Notes: generated by a model from the sequence alone, not told the origin. Counted from the stretch's first letter, positions 27,157 through 36,485 are shown. The stretch: DNA of 64,000 nt from Lentzea sp. NBRC 105346 (GCF_030269605.1 NZ_BSTQ01000010.1:62001-126000); one strand, 5' to 3'. Numbers and translations: made by a program.

Positions 27157-28368
27157 ATGGACACCGTGATCACTCAACACCCCGCTCAGCAACGCATCCT
27201 CTCGGTGCTCGTCGCGGCCCAGGTCCTCAGCGGCGCCGGACTGGCCGCGGGCATCACGGTCGGCGCGTTGCTCGCCCAGGACATGCTTGGCGCCACCAGC
27301 GCGGCCGGCTTACCCGCGGCCTTGTTCACCATCGGCTCGGCACTGGCAGCCGTGCTGATCGCTCGCGTGTCCGGCCTGCACGGCAGACGGGCCGGTCTCG
27401 CGGGCGGCTACCTCACCGGCGCGGTCGGCGCGCTCGGTGTGGTCATCGCCGCCGCCACCGACAACGTCGTGCTGTTGTTCATCGCGTTGTTCGTCTACGG
27501 CGCGGGCAGCTCCACCAACCTCCAGGCCCGCTACGCCGGCGCCGACCTCGCCTCACCGCAACGCCGCGGCCGTGCGGTGAGCACCGTGCTCGTCGCCACC
27601 ACGCTCGGCGCGGTGCTCGGCCCCAACCTCGTCACGCCGACCGGCGAACTGGCCGCACGCTGGGGCGTTCCGGCTCTCGCGGGTCCGTTCGCCCTCGCCG
27701 TGTTCGCCTACACCGCGGCCGCCATCGTGCTGTGGGTGCTGCTGCGGCCCGACCCACTGCTCACGGCCCGGTCCATGCCCGCGGCCCCCGTGACGAGCGG
27801 CAACCCGAGTGGCGACTCGCGGTTGCTGCTGATCGGCGCGACCACCATGGTGGTCATCCAGTTGGTCATGATCGCGATCATGACGATGACCCCGGTGCAC
27901 ATGCGCCATCACGGTCACGACCTCGCGGCCACCGGGTTCGTCATCGCCGTCCACGTCGCCGGGATGTACCTGCCCTCACCGCTCAGCGGCTGGCTCGTCG
28001 ACCGGATCGGCAGGCTGCCGGTCGTCGCCGCCTCCGGTTTCACCCTGCTCGCGGCCGGGCTGGTCGCCGGTTTCGCGCCCGCCGAGTCGACTCTGCTGCT
28101 CACCCTGGCGCTTGGACTGCTCGGGCTGGGCTGGAACCTCGGGTTGGTCAGCGGCACCGCGCTGATCACCGACGCGGTGCCGCTCGAGTCTCGCGCGACC
28201 GTGCAGGGCCGCATCGACATGGCCATCGCCGTGGCCGGTGCGACCGGTGGCATGGCCTCGGGTTTCGTGGTCGCGAGCAGCAGCTACCCCGCCCTGTCGT
28301 TCGCGGGCGGCATCATCGCGCTCGCACTCGTGCCGCTCGTCGTCGTCCGTCCCCGGATCAAGGTCTGA
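27157..28368 (+). CDS. MFS transporter
   Basis: 403 residues with about 12 hydrophobic segments; motif A-like GLHGRRAGL after TM2 and GWLVDRIGRLP in the second half are MFS signatures. It contains one rare TTA codon (27310-27312). It lies nine bases after the ArsR-rhodanese gene and is presumably co-transcribed. The substrate is unknown; the context suggests export of a sulfur-containing or reactive small molecule, which is an inference. Confidence 0.88.
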   Translation: MDTVITQHPAQQRILSVLVAAQVLSGAGLAAGITVGALLAQDMLGATSAAGLPAALFTIGSALAAVLIARVSGLHGRRAGLAGGYLTGAVGALGVVIAAATDNVVLLFIALFVYGAGSSTNLQARYAGADLASPQRRGRAVSTVLVATTLGAVLGPNLVTPTGELAARWGVPALAGPFALAVFAYTAAAIVLWVLLRPDPLLTARSMPAAPVTSGNPSGDSRLLLIGATTMVVIQLVMIAIMTMTPVHMRHHGHDLAATGFVIAVHVAGMYLPSPLSGWLVDRIGRLPVVAASGFTLLAAGLVAGFAPAESTLLLTLALGLLGLGWNLGLVSGTALITDAVPLESRATVQGRIDMAIAVAGATGGMASGFVVASSSYPALSFAGGIIALALVPLVVVRPRIKV

Positions 28369-28449
28369 CTTTCTGATCCGGCGGGTCGAGTTCCGTGGGG
28401 TTCGATCGTCTTCTACTGGACGGGATCGCCGATCTGGCGGAGGTGCGTG

Positions 28450-29340
28450 ATGCGACTCGACGTGCTGGACCACGAGCACCGGCTGCGCGTCCGGCTGTTC
28501 TTCTCCTTCGCGGAGCTGACCTCGCGCGTGCCGATGTCCGACGTGCCGAAGACGCTGCTGTACCGGCCGGAGTTCCTCGGCGCGCCGCTGCTCGACCTGT
28601 CCGCAGAGATGATGCGCGGCCCGTCGTTCTGGACCGCGGGTGAGCGCGAGTACATCGCGATGTCCACCGCCAAGCTGCTGCAATGCCCGTTCTGCATCGA
28701 CAGCCACACGGAGATGACCCGGATCGCCTCGGAGGGTGAGATCGACGCGGCTGATCCCAGCTCGGCGCGTCCCGAGCTCGCCGCGATTCTCGCGCTGCTG
28801 GAAAAGATCACCACCGCGCCGGACGATGTCAGTGCCCTCGACGTCCCGGCAGGCGTTTCGCGCGAGGCGGTGCTGGACGCGCTGCATGTCAACCTGATCT
28901 GGAACATCGTCAACCGGCTCGCCAACGCGTTCGGCTTCCAGCTGCACTCCCAGGAACAACTCGTCAAGGGAACGCAGTCACTGCACCGCTTCGGCTACCG
29001 CTTCCCCGGCTTCCTCACCGGTGGCACCAACACAGCCGCGACCGGCGAACGTCACGAACGGCTGGTCGGCAACCTGCGCACGGCGGTGTTCGACTCCCCC
29101 TGCAAGACCGGCCCTGCCGCACGCCGGGCGGCCGCAAGCGGTGATCCTGTCGACGCGCCGTGGGCCTCGTACGCGGAGAAGGTGCGCGACTCGTCGTATC
29201 GAGTGACCGACACCGACATCGCCGATCTGAAAGCCGCCGGGCTCAGCGAGGACGAGATCTTCGAGATCACCGTCGCCGCCGCCGTCGGCGCCGCGCTGCG
29301 CAGCCTCTACGCCGGTCTGCGCGCACTGCCGGAAAGATGA
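28450..29340 (+). CDS. AhpD/carboxymuconolactone-decarboxylase-like protein
   Basis: 296 residues from ATG 28450 (GGAGG seven bases upstream; GTG 28447 also possible). LLQCPFCIDSHTEM contains the redox CxxC and nearby His of AhpD-like proteins, which reduce peroxides or peroxiredoxin partners through a thiol relay. The second half repeats the helical fold without CxxC (ADLKAAGLSEDEIFEI). It follows the MFS gene on the same strand. A link to thiol or persulfide redox balance is inferred from the neighbours. Confidence 0.83.
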   Translation: MRLDVLDHEHRLRVRLFFSFAELTSRVPMSDVPKTLLYRPEFLGAPLLDLSAEMMRGPSFWTAGEREYIAMSTAKLLQCPFCIDSHTEMTRIASEGEIDAADPSSARPELAAILALLEKITTAPDDVSALDVPAGVSREAVLDALHVNLIWNIVNRLANAFGFQLHSQEQLVKGTQSLHRFGYRFPGFLTGGTNTAATGERHERLVGNLRTAVFDSPCKTGPAARRAAASGDPVDAPWASYAEKVRDSSYRVTDTDIADLKAAGLSEDEIFEITVAAAVGAALRSLYAGLRALPER

Positions 29341-29379
29341 CTCACACAAGTAAAACCGTGAATAGGTGCCCGCAACTGG

Positions 29380-30060
29380 TCAGGATGCTGGCGAGTCCAC
29401 GCCGTTCTCGACCGGGTGTCCGCTGCGCGACCACTCCGGGAAGCCGTCCTCGAGGCGCGCCGCACGGTAGCCACGCCGCTGCAGCGTGCGCACCGCATCG
29501 TCGGCGTACACGCAATAGGGCCCGCGGCAGTACGCCACCACTTCGCGATCCTTTGGCACACCGCGGACTTTGCGTCGCAGCTCGTCAAGCGGCATCGAAA
29601 CAGCGCCCGCGATGTGCCCTGCGCGGAACTCCGGCTCCGGCCGCACGTCGAGCACGACTACATCTCCGCGGCGCATCCGGTCGACCAACTCGGCGCGGGA
29701 GACGGTCTGCAGCGTGGACCGGTCACCGAGGTAGGCAGCGGCGAGACTGTCGAGCTCGGCAAGGTGCTCGGCGGCGACGTCACGGACCGCGACCCACAGG
29801 TCCAGCACCCGGCCGCCGGCCAGCGAGTAGTAGATCCGGTTGCCGTCGCGGCGAGTGCCGACCAGCCCGGCCTTCAGCATCTGCTGCAGGTGCTGCGAGG
29901 TGTTGGCGACGCTCTGCCCGATCTCGCTCGCGATCTCCTCTACCGACCGCTCGCCCTGCGCGAGCAAGTCGACGATCTCGGATCGCCTGCCGCTGCTCAG
30001 CGCCTTGGTGATGCGCGCGAACCCGTCGAACAGCGCGTCCTTGGCAACCCGGTCGCTCAT
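29380..30060 (-). CDS. ArsR-family regulator fused to rhodanese domain (copy 2)
   Basis: 226 residues with the same order as copy 1: winged helix (SSGRRSEIVDLLAQGERSVEE; VANTSQHLQQMLKAGLV) followed by a rhodanese with YCRGPYCVYA. Similarity to copy 1 is clear over the full length, including the linker AAYLGD, so the two derive from duplication. Its upstream region has ATTCAA-N8-TTGAAT dyads shared with the divergent membrane protein gene. Confidence 0.9.
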   Translation of the reverse strand: MSDRVAKDALFDGFARITKALSSGRRSEIVDLLAQGERSVEEIASEIGQSVANTSQHLQQMLKAGLVGTRRDGNRIYYSLAGGRVLDLWVAVRDVAAEHLAELDSLAAAYLGDRSTLQTVSRAELVDRMRRGDVVVLDVRPEPEFRAGHIAGAVSMPLDELRRKVRGVPKDREVVAYCRGPYCVYADDAVRTLQRRGYRAARLEDGFPEWSRSGHPVENGVDSPAS

Positions 30061-30092
30061 CTCACACCCCTTCCCTCCACATCGATTCTTCT

Positions 30093-30153
30093 ATTCAATC
30101 GAACACTTGACAAGTTCGGGCGAGCGGCGGAGCATTCAAACATTCACTTGAAT
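30093..30153. promoter_or_regulatory. Paired ATTCAA-N8-TTGA(A) operators
   Basis: A perfect ATTCAA-N8-TTGAAT dyad lies at 30134-30153 and a weaker copy at 30093-30112 (ending TTGACA), 41 bases apart. They fill the gap between the second ArsR-rhodanese gene and the divergent membrane gene. The second copy overlaps a TTGACA that could be a -35 element, suiting repression. Confidence 0.6.
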
Positions 30154-30185
30154 AGTCCCGCCTTCGTGGAAGGGGGTGGGTGACG

Positions 30186-30686
30186 ATGGCGACCGCCTCG
30201 GCACACCTGCCTGCTGTATCAGCACAGTCCGCCGTGCGCGCCGGCGCCGCGGTGATGAGCCTGGCCGGCCTCGGCTTCGTCGGCTACGCGGTGATCTTCT
30301 TCATCCGCAACTTCACCGACTCGTTCCTCGAACTGGGCATCGGCTCGGGCGAGGTCAGCGTCGGCAAAGCACAGATCGAGCAGTTCTCTCCCTCGCTCTA
30401 CCACTACATCAGCCACCTGCACATCGCGGTCAGCGGCTTCATCGCCGCGGCCGGGCTCGCCGTCGCGTGCCTGGCCTGGTTCGGTGTGCGCCACGGCCAG
30501 ATGTGGGCGCTGGTCACCGCGGTTGCCGTCCCCGTCCTCGGGCTGTCCGTCGCCCTGCCCGCGCACTACCCGTGGGGATTCGACACCCTCGGGCATCTCG
30601 GCCTGATCTACCTCGACACGCTGATCTTCGTCGTCGGTGCCGCGCTTGCCTACTACGGCCTGACGCGCTCCCGCGCCGAGACCTGA
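30186..30686 (+). CDS. Four-helix membrane protein of unknown function
   Basis: 166 residues from ATG 30186 (GGGGGT about eight bases upstream; GTG 30180 possible). Hydrophobic segments lie near residues 14-40, 80-100, 108-128 and 138-160. A His pair in HYISHLHI and later PAHYPWGF and LGHLGLIY could bind metal or haem, but no family is recognised. It is controlled, by position, from the same operators as ArsR-rhodanese copy 2. Confidence 0.75.
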   Translation: MATASAHLPAVSAQSAVRAGAAVMSLAGLGFVGYAVIFFIRNFTDSFLELGIGSGEVSVGKAQIEQFSPSLYHYISHLHIAVSGFIAAAGLAVACLAWFGVRHGQMWALVTAVAVPVLGLSVALPAHYPWGFDTLGHLGLIYLDTLIFVVGAALAYYGLTRSRAET

Positions 30687-30687
30687 T

Positions 30688-31311
30688 TCAGGGCTTGACC
30701 GCGGCCACCCGTTCGACCATGCCGAGCTTGAGCCGTTCCTGCCGCTGGACCACGAACCCAGCCTGTTCCACCAGCGGCAGCGGGCGGCGGGTCTGGTAGT
30801 CGCCGCACATCCGGACACTCAGCTTCTCCAGCAGTGACTGACCGAAGTGGACGATCCGGTGGTGGCTGCCGACGTGGTCGAGAAGGAGCAACTTGCCGCC
30901 AGGTCGCAGCACGCGGTACATCTCGGCGATCGCCGCGCGTTCATCCGGGACACCGCACAGCCCGAGCGTGCAGACCACGGTGTCGAACGAGGCGTCGGCG
31001 AACGGCAGCGCCTGCGCGTCTCCCTCGCACAGCTCGACTCCGCGGCCGAGCTCGGCGGCACGGGTGCGGGCGATGTCGAGCATGGCCGGGCTGAGGTCCA
31101 GGCCGGTGAGCCTGACGTCCGCCGGATAGTGCGGGAGGTTGCGGCCGGTACCGATGGCGACCTCGAGCACCTCGCCGACGGCCTGCGGGCACACCCATTC
31201 GCGGCCGCCGGCGAACTGGATGCGTTCGAAGAAGCTGATGTCGCGGTCGTAGCGCGGTGCGTAGCGGTCCCACACCTGACGAAGACCGTCCGTGGTGAGC
31301 TTCCTGCTCAT
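30688..31311 (-). CDS. Class I SAM-dependent methyltransferase
   Basis: 207 residues. Motif I LEVAIGTGRNLPHYP, acidic motif II (LTGLDLSPAM) and the motif PFADASFDTVVCTLGL place it among UbiE/COQ5-like small-molecule methyltransferases. Its ATG overlaps the stop of the TetR gene (ATGA, 31308-31311), so the two are translationally coupled. The substrate is unknown. The TetR partner suggests the substrate or its precursor is the inducer. Confidence 0.87.
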   Translation of the reverse strand: MSRKLTTDGLRQVWDRYAPRYDRDISFFERIQFAGGREWVCPQAVGEVLEVAIGTGRNLPHYPADVRLTGLDLSPAMLDIARTRAAELGRGVELCEGDAQALPFADASFDTVVCTLGLCGVPDERAAIAEMYRVLRPGGKLLLLDHVGSHHRIVHFGQSLLEKLSVRMCGDYQTRRPLPLVEQAGFVVQRQERLKLGMVERVAAVKP

Positions 31312-32006
31312 GTCGATGTCCCTTCAGGCAGCAGCCCACGCGTGAGCAGGCCTGCCAGCGTGGCTGGAACGGCAGCGGTGTCGACGGGTTGCCGGGCGGG
31401 ATCCCAGTGCAGGTGCACCGCCCACAACACGCAGGTCTCCAGGATCGTGCGGGCGACCAGCGGCGCAGGTCCGGGCAGTCGCAACGCCTTGCGCCGCTGG
31501 AGATACTCGGCCAGCACACCGACCAGGCCCGAGCGGCCCTGACCGAACCAGACCTCGTCCAGCTCCGGCAACTCCGGGGCGCAGCGGTCGATCAGCTTGA
31601 TGCTGACCCGGTGCCGCGCCAGCGTCTCGTAGAGGTTCGTGATGATCTCGCTCAGCTCCACGGCGAGCGGACCACGTCGCCGCGCCGACACCGCCTCGAC
31701 CAGCCGCAGCTGCCCGATCTCGTTGCCGAGCCGCTCGGCCACCAGCGCCGCCAGCTCTCCCTCCATCGGCGCGGGAACCGGAAACCGGTCGGCACCAGGT
31801 AGCGACTCGACCCCATCGGCGTACCGCAGCGCGGCCCCGAGCAGCGCGTCCTTGTTCGCCACGTAGCCGTAGACGGTGCCCTTCGCCACCCCGAGCACGT
31901 CGGCGACGTCCTGCATCTGGGTCCGTTGGAAGCCCTGCGCGATGAAGGTCTCGGCCGCGGCCGAGACGAGCCTGGGAAACATGTCGGCGGAACGAGTGCG
32001 TGGCAC
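31308..32006 (-). CDS. TetR-family regulator
   Basis: 232 residues from GTG 32006. The N-terminal HTH (AAETFIAQGFQRTQMQDVAD, then GVAKGTVYGYVANKDALL) is a textbook TetR DNA-binding domain and the C-terminal helical domain is the ligand pocket. No Shine-Dalgarno is well placed, so the message may be leaderless. A 19-bp imperfect palindrome lies 15 bases upstream. It is coupled to the methyltransferase gene. Confidence 0.9.
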   Translation of the reverse strand: MPRTRSADMFPRLVSAAAETFIAQGFQRTQMQDVADVLGVAKGTVYGYVANKDALLGAALRYADGVESLPGADRFPVPAPMEGELAALVAERLGNEIGQLRLVEAVSARRRGPLAVELSEIITNLYETLARHRVSIKLIDRCAPELPELDEVWFGQGRSGLVGVLAEYLQRRKALRLPGPAPLVARTILETCVLWAVHLHWDPARQPVDTAAVPATLAGLLTRGLLPEGTST

Positions 32007-32020
32007 CCTTCCAGAATAAA

Positions 32021-32039
32021 TGACCGACTGAGTCAGTCA
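32021..32039. promoter_or_regulatory. TetR operator-like palindrome
   Basis: TGACCGACTGAGTCAGTCA is palindromic except for the centre and one symmetric pair. It lies 15 bases upstream of the TetR gene start, in the 59-base gap to the divergent STAS gene, where autorepression would occur. Confidence 0.6.
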
Positions 32040-32065
32040 ATACCGTCGGCTCCCTGAATGGCGCT

Positions 32066-32431
32066 GTGAACGGTTGCGGCGACGCGATCGGCCGCGTGAT
32101 CCGGTTCCGACTGACCCGCGGCGAACCAGGCGATCACCTCCCGGAGTGCACCGGGGAAAACCTCGTCCTCAGCACGATCACCGCACAGATCGCGCAGCGC
32201 CCGCAAGCGCTGGTCGTCGACCTGCGTCAGATCACGTTCTTCGGCTCCGCCGGAATACGAGTGCTTGGCCAGGCCCACGCCGATGCGCAGCGCGAGGGAA
32301 CGCGACTGGCGATCGTCGCCAACCAGCGTCTCTTGCTGCGCACGCTCGCCATCACCCAGGTCGACAAGGTTCTTGACGTGTACCGCAACGCGTTCGAGGC
32401 GCTCGCAGACATCGCACTGAACTCCTACTAG
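32066..32431 (+). CDS. STAS-domain anti-sigma-factor antagonist-like protein
   Basis: 121 residues. ALVVDLRQITFFGSAGIRVL matches the core strand and helix of anti-anti-sigma factors, with Ser in FGSAG at the position phosphorylated by the partner kinase. The N-terminal strand normally reading GEIDxAT is replaced by GEPGDHLPECTGEN, so the start of the domain is diverged or partly scrambled. Function in a partner-switch cascade is possible but no anti-sigma kinase gene is adjacent. Confidence 0.65.
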   Translation: MNGCGDAIGRVIRFRLTRGEPGDHLPECTGENLVLSTITAQIAQRPQALVVDLRQITFFGSAGIRVLGQAHADAQREGTRLAIVANQRLLLRTLAITQVDKVLDVYRNAFEALADIALNSY

Positions 32432-32588
32432 CCGACGTCGTCAGCCGCACGCGGCCGGACGGGGATTTCGGTGCGGCGGATGAGGCCGTTCGGCCCTCGC
32501 GACAGCATGCGGGCAGGATGAGCATGGCAGTACGGGACGGGTAGGGCATGACGCCCGTCTCCAGTGCGGCGTCGGTTGTCCCCGAGCG

Positions 32589-32862
32589 GTGGGCATGATT
32601 GACGCCCCAGTCGCCACCGTCTTCGTGCACGTCGTGCCTGATGGCCACCCAGTGCCGCCTGGGGGCCGTCGGCTGTCCCAGGAGTTCGTCGCGGCAGCGC
32701 CGGTGCTCGCGCCCGGCAGGCAGCACCCCGGCACTGGTGCGCGGCGATCTGGCGCTCACGGCGACCACGCTCACGACCGGTGAGATCACCGTCCAGATCG
32801 CCCGCCGTCAGCCGGACGGGTCGTGGTTGTGGGTCGTGGACCAGCCGGTTCTCGTGCCGTGA
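32589..32862 (+). pseudogene. Frameshifted SnoaL/NTF2-like remnant
   Basis: One frame reads RRLSQEFVAAAPVLAPGRQ and another continues ALVRGDLALTATTLTTGE and ARRQPDGSWLWVVDQP to a stop at 32862. Together they match the C-terminal half of SnoaL-like (NTF2-fold) proteins, but the frame changes near 32725-32740 and the N-terminal half is not recognisable. This is a decayed gene. Confidence 0.5.
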
Positions 32863-32997
32863 CGACATGAAGCAGATCGCGGGCGCCGGCGTGAGGTTGC
32901 CCCTAGACCTCCGCCGGCACCGGCATCGACAACACGGTGAACGTCCAGCGGAGCGCCGATCCGCCGCAGCTCAGCGCCTTGTATGCGGAGTATCTGG

Positions 32998-33354
32998 CTA
33001 GCCGGCGACCGGAGCACAAACCGCATACGCTTCGAACTCGCCCCACCGTTCCTGGTGGGGGTCCGTCACCTCGAAGGGCCGTTCCTCCACTGTCCACCCG
33101 GACAGGTCTGACTCGGGATAACTGGCCAGGAAGTACTGGAGGCTGACCTTGTTCTTGAAGCCGCCGCCCGTCACCTGAAAGCCCTTCGGGCACTTCGCGG
33201 TCACGCGGCCGGAATCCGCTCCCTGGCCGCCGCCCTTCATCGTAACGATCTTGTTCGTCGGCTCCGCGTCGCTGGCGGCCATGGCCACCGCCGTCCCGCC
33301 AACGCCGCCGACCACGATCGCCGCAGCGACGATCACGACAACCCGCCTGCGCAT
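32998..33354 (-). CDS. Small secreted protein
   Basis: 118 residues from ATG 33354 (AAGGAG six bases upstream; the longer open frame adds a Cys-rich N-terminus without a site). Basic MRRR, a hydrophobic core (VVVIVAAAIVVGG) and an AMAASDAE cleavage region form a signal peptide. The mature part has two Cys (AKCPKG and AVCAPVAG) that could form a disulfide. No family recognised. Confidence 0.72.
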   Translation of the reverse strand: MRRRVVVIVAAAIVVGGVGGTAVAMAASDAEPTNKIVTMKGGGQGADSGRVTAKCPKGFQVTGGGFKNKVSLQYFLASYPESDLSGWTVEERPFEVTDPHQERWGEFEAYAVCAPVAG

Positions 33355-33845
33355 CTCGACTCCTTCCACCTCACTCGTTCCTGAACACGGACAGCAACTG
33401 TTCAGACACAAGCTGCAACCAGCATGATCAATGTGACTAGAGGGACAGATGTGGCAGCAGTGACCGCCGGACCACACGATTGATTGACGTCAAACCGACG
33501 TCACCGCTCGCTCGTGGCCGCTGCAGGTCGTGGACCTCCGCCGGGATCAAACCCACGCTGTGCGTCCCCGGCTGACAAGCCCTACCTCGGTTTCAGTTCA
33601 CCTCAGACCGGGGAAGGCCGAGTTGATCCGAAAGCTCACCGCAGCCGTGCTCGCCCTTGCCGTCGCACAGGAGCGCAAGTGATCGCCAGCCTGTCGACGC
33701 GATACCGACGGTGGATCGTGGCGGACCGGATATCGACACCGCCACCGACATCATCGGTGAACTCCTCAAGCCGACAACCGCGGCGGGTGTCGCGGCGTTG
33801 TGCAGGACGGTGCTACCAGCGGCCGCGGTCACGGAGGCACGGTCT
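33355..33845. other. Intergenic region, no confident gene
   Basis: About 490 bases between a secreted-protein gene and the end of the WD40 gene. Fragments such as IRKLTAAVLALAVA (plus strand, near 33625-33665) could be remains of a gene start but run into a stop. No repeat or strong terminator seen. Confidence 0.45.
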
Positions 33846-36485
33846 TCAACAGGGAGGATGGAACGCAACGCCGGGGAAGTACTGGGCCCACTGAGCCGTG
33901 GTGATCGCGGGACGCGCGGTCGCGCAGATCCATTCCGCCGCACGGTCGGCCGTGTCCGGAACGCGGGCGGGGATGTTCCATAGCAACGCGGTGTCGTCGT
34001 CGCTTCCGGTGGCCAGCGTGTGCCCGTCCGGGCTGAACGCGACCGAGACGACCGGCCGGTGGTGGCCGCCGAGCATTGCCAGCTGCTTGGGTTCGTGCGG
34101 GTCGCTGATGTCCCACAACCGGGCCGTGTTGTCCTGGCTCCCGGTGGCGAGCATCCGGCCGTCGGCCCGGAACGCGACCGATCGCACGGCCGCCTCGTGG
34201 CCGCGGAGGACGCTCAACTCGCGCAGCGTGGTCATGTCCCACAGGCGGACGGTGTTGTCCTGGCTCGCCGTGGCCAGCATCCCGCCGTCCGGGCTGAACG
34301 CGACCCACACGACCGGCGCTGTGTGGCCGGTGAGGAACACCGGGTGGGCGGGGTCCCGCCAGACTCCGGCCAGGTGATCCCAGCCGCCGGTGGCGACCAC
34401 GTTCCCTTGTGGGCTGAACGCGACCGACACGACCGCATCGGTGTGCCCGGTCAGCGTCGCGACCTCGGCGGCGCCGTCCCACAGCTTGACGGTTGCGTCG
34501 GTGCTGGCGGTGGCCACCAGTCTGCTGTCCGCGCTGAACGCGACGGCGTTGACCTCACGCGTATGTCCACTGAGGACGGACCGCGTCTCGGACGAGCCGG
34601 CGTCCCACAGCCGCGCGGTGCGGTCCCAGCTCGCCGTCGCCACCCGCGTTCCGTCGGGGCTGAACGCCGCCGCGTTGACGGTGGCGCCATGACCGGTCAG
34701 CACGGCGACCTCGTGGCCGTCGCGCCACAGCCGGGCGGTGTGGTCGTGGCTCGCGGTGACGATCGTGCGGCCGTCCGGGCCGAAGGCCACGGTGTTGACG
34801 TGCCCGGTGTGGCCGGTCAGCCGGGCGGTGTCCGGGATGGGGAACGAGCCGAGCAGGCTGTCGCGCGCGTCCGCGGTGGGCGACAGGCGGTACGCGGCGA
34901 GGCTCAGCTGGGCGGCCAGCGCGGGATCCGTCCGGCGCAGCGCGACCGCCTTGCCCGCCACGATCTGCGACAACGCTACGTCGCGCTGGTGCGCGGCGCC
35001 GCGCTCGGCGCGCACGGCGACCGCCGCACCGCCCGCGGCGACCACGAGCAACACGACCAGCAGCGCGACCAGCTGTCTCGCCCGGCGCGCGCGCCGGGTC
35101 TCCAGGGCGTGACCGGCGTCGAGGAACCGCCGCTCGCGGACGGTCAGCTCGGTGTGGTGCCGCGCGGCCCACTCGCGTGCCACGCGCAGCCGTGTGCCGC
35201 GGTAGAGCGACTCGGTGTCCCGGCCGAGCGTCTCCCACACGCTGGTCGCCTCGGTCAGCTGACGGTGCAGCCTGCGCCCTTCCCGGTCGTCGGCCAGCCA
35301 GTCGCGCAGCCGGGGCCAGCGCTGGATGAGGGCTTCGTGGGCGAGATCGACACCGTGGCCGTCCGCGGTCAGCAGCCGTGCGGCCGTGTACCTCTCCAGC
35401 ACGACAGTGAGGTCGGGGTCGTCGTCGAGCTCGCCATGCGGGACGTGCCGCCGGGTGTCCTCCGTGCCGTCGCCGAGCGCGATCAGCCGCAGAAACAGTC
35501 CTCTGGCCAGCTCTCGCTGCCGGTCGGTCAGCGCGCCGAACACCGCCTCGGCCGTCCGTGCCAGCGCGCCGGTCAGGCCGCCGACCGCCGTGAACCCGGC
35601 GAGTGTCAGCGTGTTGCCGCGTCTGCGCCGCCACGTCTCGCGCAACGCGTGCGACAACAGCGGTAGCACACCCGCCTGTCCCGCCGCCTCGGCCACGACC
35701 GCGGTCTGCAGCGCGCCCTCGACCGCGCATCCGGCTGCGGCGGCGGGCTGGACGACGGCGCGGCGCAGCTCCTCCGCGGTCATCGGACCGACCGGCACCT
35801 GAGCCTCGCGGATCCGTTCGGCCAGGACGGGACGGGCGATGCAGTGCGCGAAGAAGTCGGCCCGCACCGCGACCACGACCTGACGCGATGTCGAGACCAC
35901 GGCGTCGATGAACGCGTCCGCGTCCCGGCAGCCGGTGAAGACCTCTTCGAACTGGTCGACGACCACCACGTCCGCATCGGGCAGCGGTTCACCGGGCGTG
36001 ATCAGCGCCGCCGAGCTGAGCCGGGGCAACAGACCCGCCCTCAGCAGCGACGACTTCCCCGACCCCGACGCGCCGAACACCGTCACGAACCGCCGGTCGG
36101 CGAGCAGCCCGAGCAACTCCTCGACCAGCCGTTCGCGGCCGAAGAACCGGTCGGCGTCCGCCACTTGGAACGCGCCCAGCCCCACGTAGGGCGAGGTGGT
36201 GTCGTCGCCCGCCGGCTCGGTCGTGGCGGCGAGCGCGTGCCAGCGCTGCTCCCACTGCGCGACGTCGCCGTCGCACGCGCGAACATACGCCAGCGTCACT
36301 TCCAGGCTGGGCAGTTTCCGACCGCCCGCGGCATCCGACAGGGCCGAGGCCGAGTAGTGCGTCCGGCGCGCCAGCTCCCGGTAAGGCGGGCTGCCCGCCG
36401 CGACGCGCAACGCCCTGAGCTCACCGGCGAACCGCACCAGCGGGTTGTCCTCCACACCGTCAAGCGGACGCTCTCCCCGTGGCAT
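33846..36485 (-). CDS. HTH-NTPase-WD40 signalling protein (nSTAND type)
   Basis: 879 residues. Order: XRE-like helix-turn-helix (about 20-85; YRELARRTHYSASALSDAAG), STAND NTPase with Walker A GASGSGKSS (138-146) and Walker B VVVVDQFEEVF, a helical region, one membrane-like helix (471-490), then exactly seven WD40 repeats (about 552-845) with the LTGH-x-VxxVAFSPDG pattern. The C-terminal tail WICATARPAITTAQWAQYFPG is common in this actinobacterial family. Such proteins are regulated switches in signalling or, in some lineages, antiphage defence. Here no effector domain is seen, so the output is unknown. Confidence 0.9.
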   Translation of the reverse strand: MPRGERPLDGVEDNPLVRFAGELRALRVAAGSPPYRELARRTHYSASALSDAAGGRKLPSLEVTLAYVRACDGDVAQWEQRWHALAATTEPAGDDTTSPYVGLGAFQVADADRFFGRERLVEELLGLLADRRFVTVFGASGSGKSSLLRAGLLPRLSSAALITPGEPLPDADVVVVDQFEEVFTGCRDADAFIDAVVSTSRQVVVAVRADFFAHCIARPVLAERIREAQVPVGPMTAEELRRAVVQPAAAAGCAVEGALQTAVVAEAAGQAGVLPLLSHALRETWRRRRGNTLTLAGFTAVGGLTGALARTAEAVFGALTDRQRELARGLFLRLIALGDGTEDTRRHVPHGELDDDPDLTVVLERYTAARLLTADGHGVDLAHEALIQRWPRLRDWLADDREGRRLHRQLTEATSVWETLGRDTESLYRGTRLRVAREWAARHHTELTVRERRFLDAGHALETRRARRARQLVALLVVLLVVAAGGAAVAVRAERGAAHQRDVALSQIVAGKAVALRRTDPALAAQLSLAAYRLSPTADARDSLLGSFPIPDTARLTGHTGHVNTVAFGPDGRTIVTASHDHTARLWRDGHEVAVLTGHGATVNAAAFSPDGTRVATASWDRTARLWDAGSSETRSVLSGHTREVNAVAFSADSRLVATASTDATVKLWDGAAEVATLTGHTDAVVSVAFSPQGNVVATGGWDHLAGVWRDPAHPVFLTGHTAPVVWVAFSPDGGMLATASQDNTVRLWDMTTLRELSVLRGHEAAVRSVAFRADGRMLATGSQDNTARLWDISDPHEPKQLAMLGGHHRPVVSVAFSPDGHTLATGSDDDTALLWNIPARVPDTADRAAEWICATARPAITTAQWAQYFPGVAFHPPC

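Noticed and set aside
33478-33845. Several short frames as genes
   Set aside because: No ribosome site, no codon bias and no recognisable domain. Listed only as intergenic.
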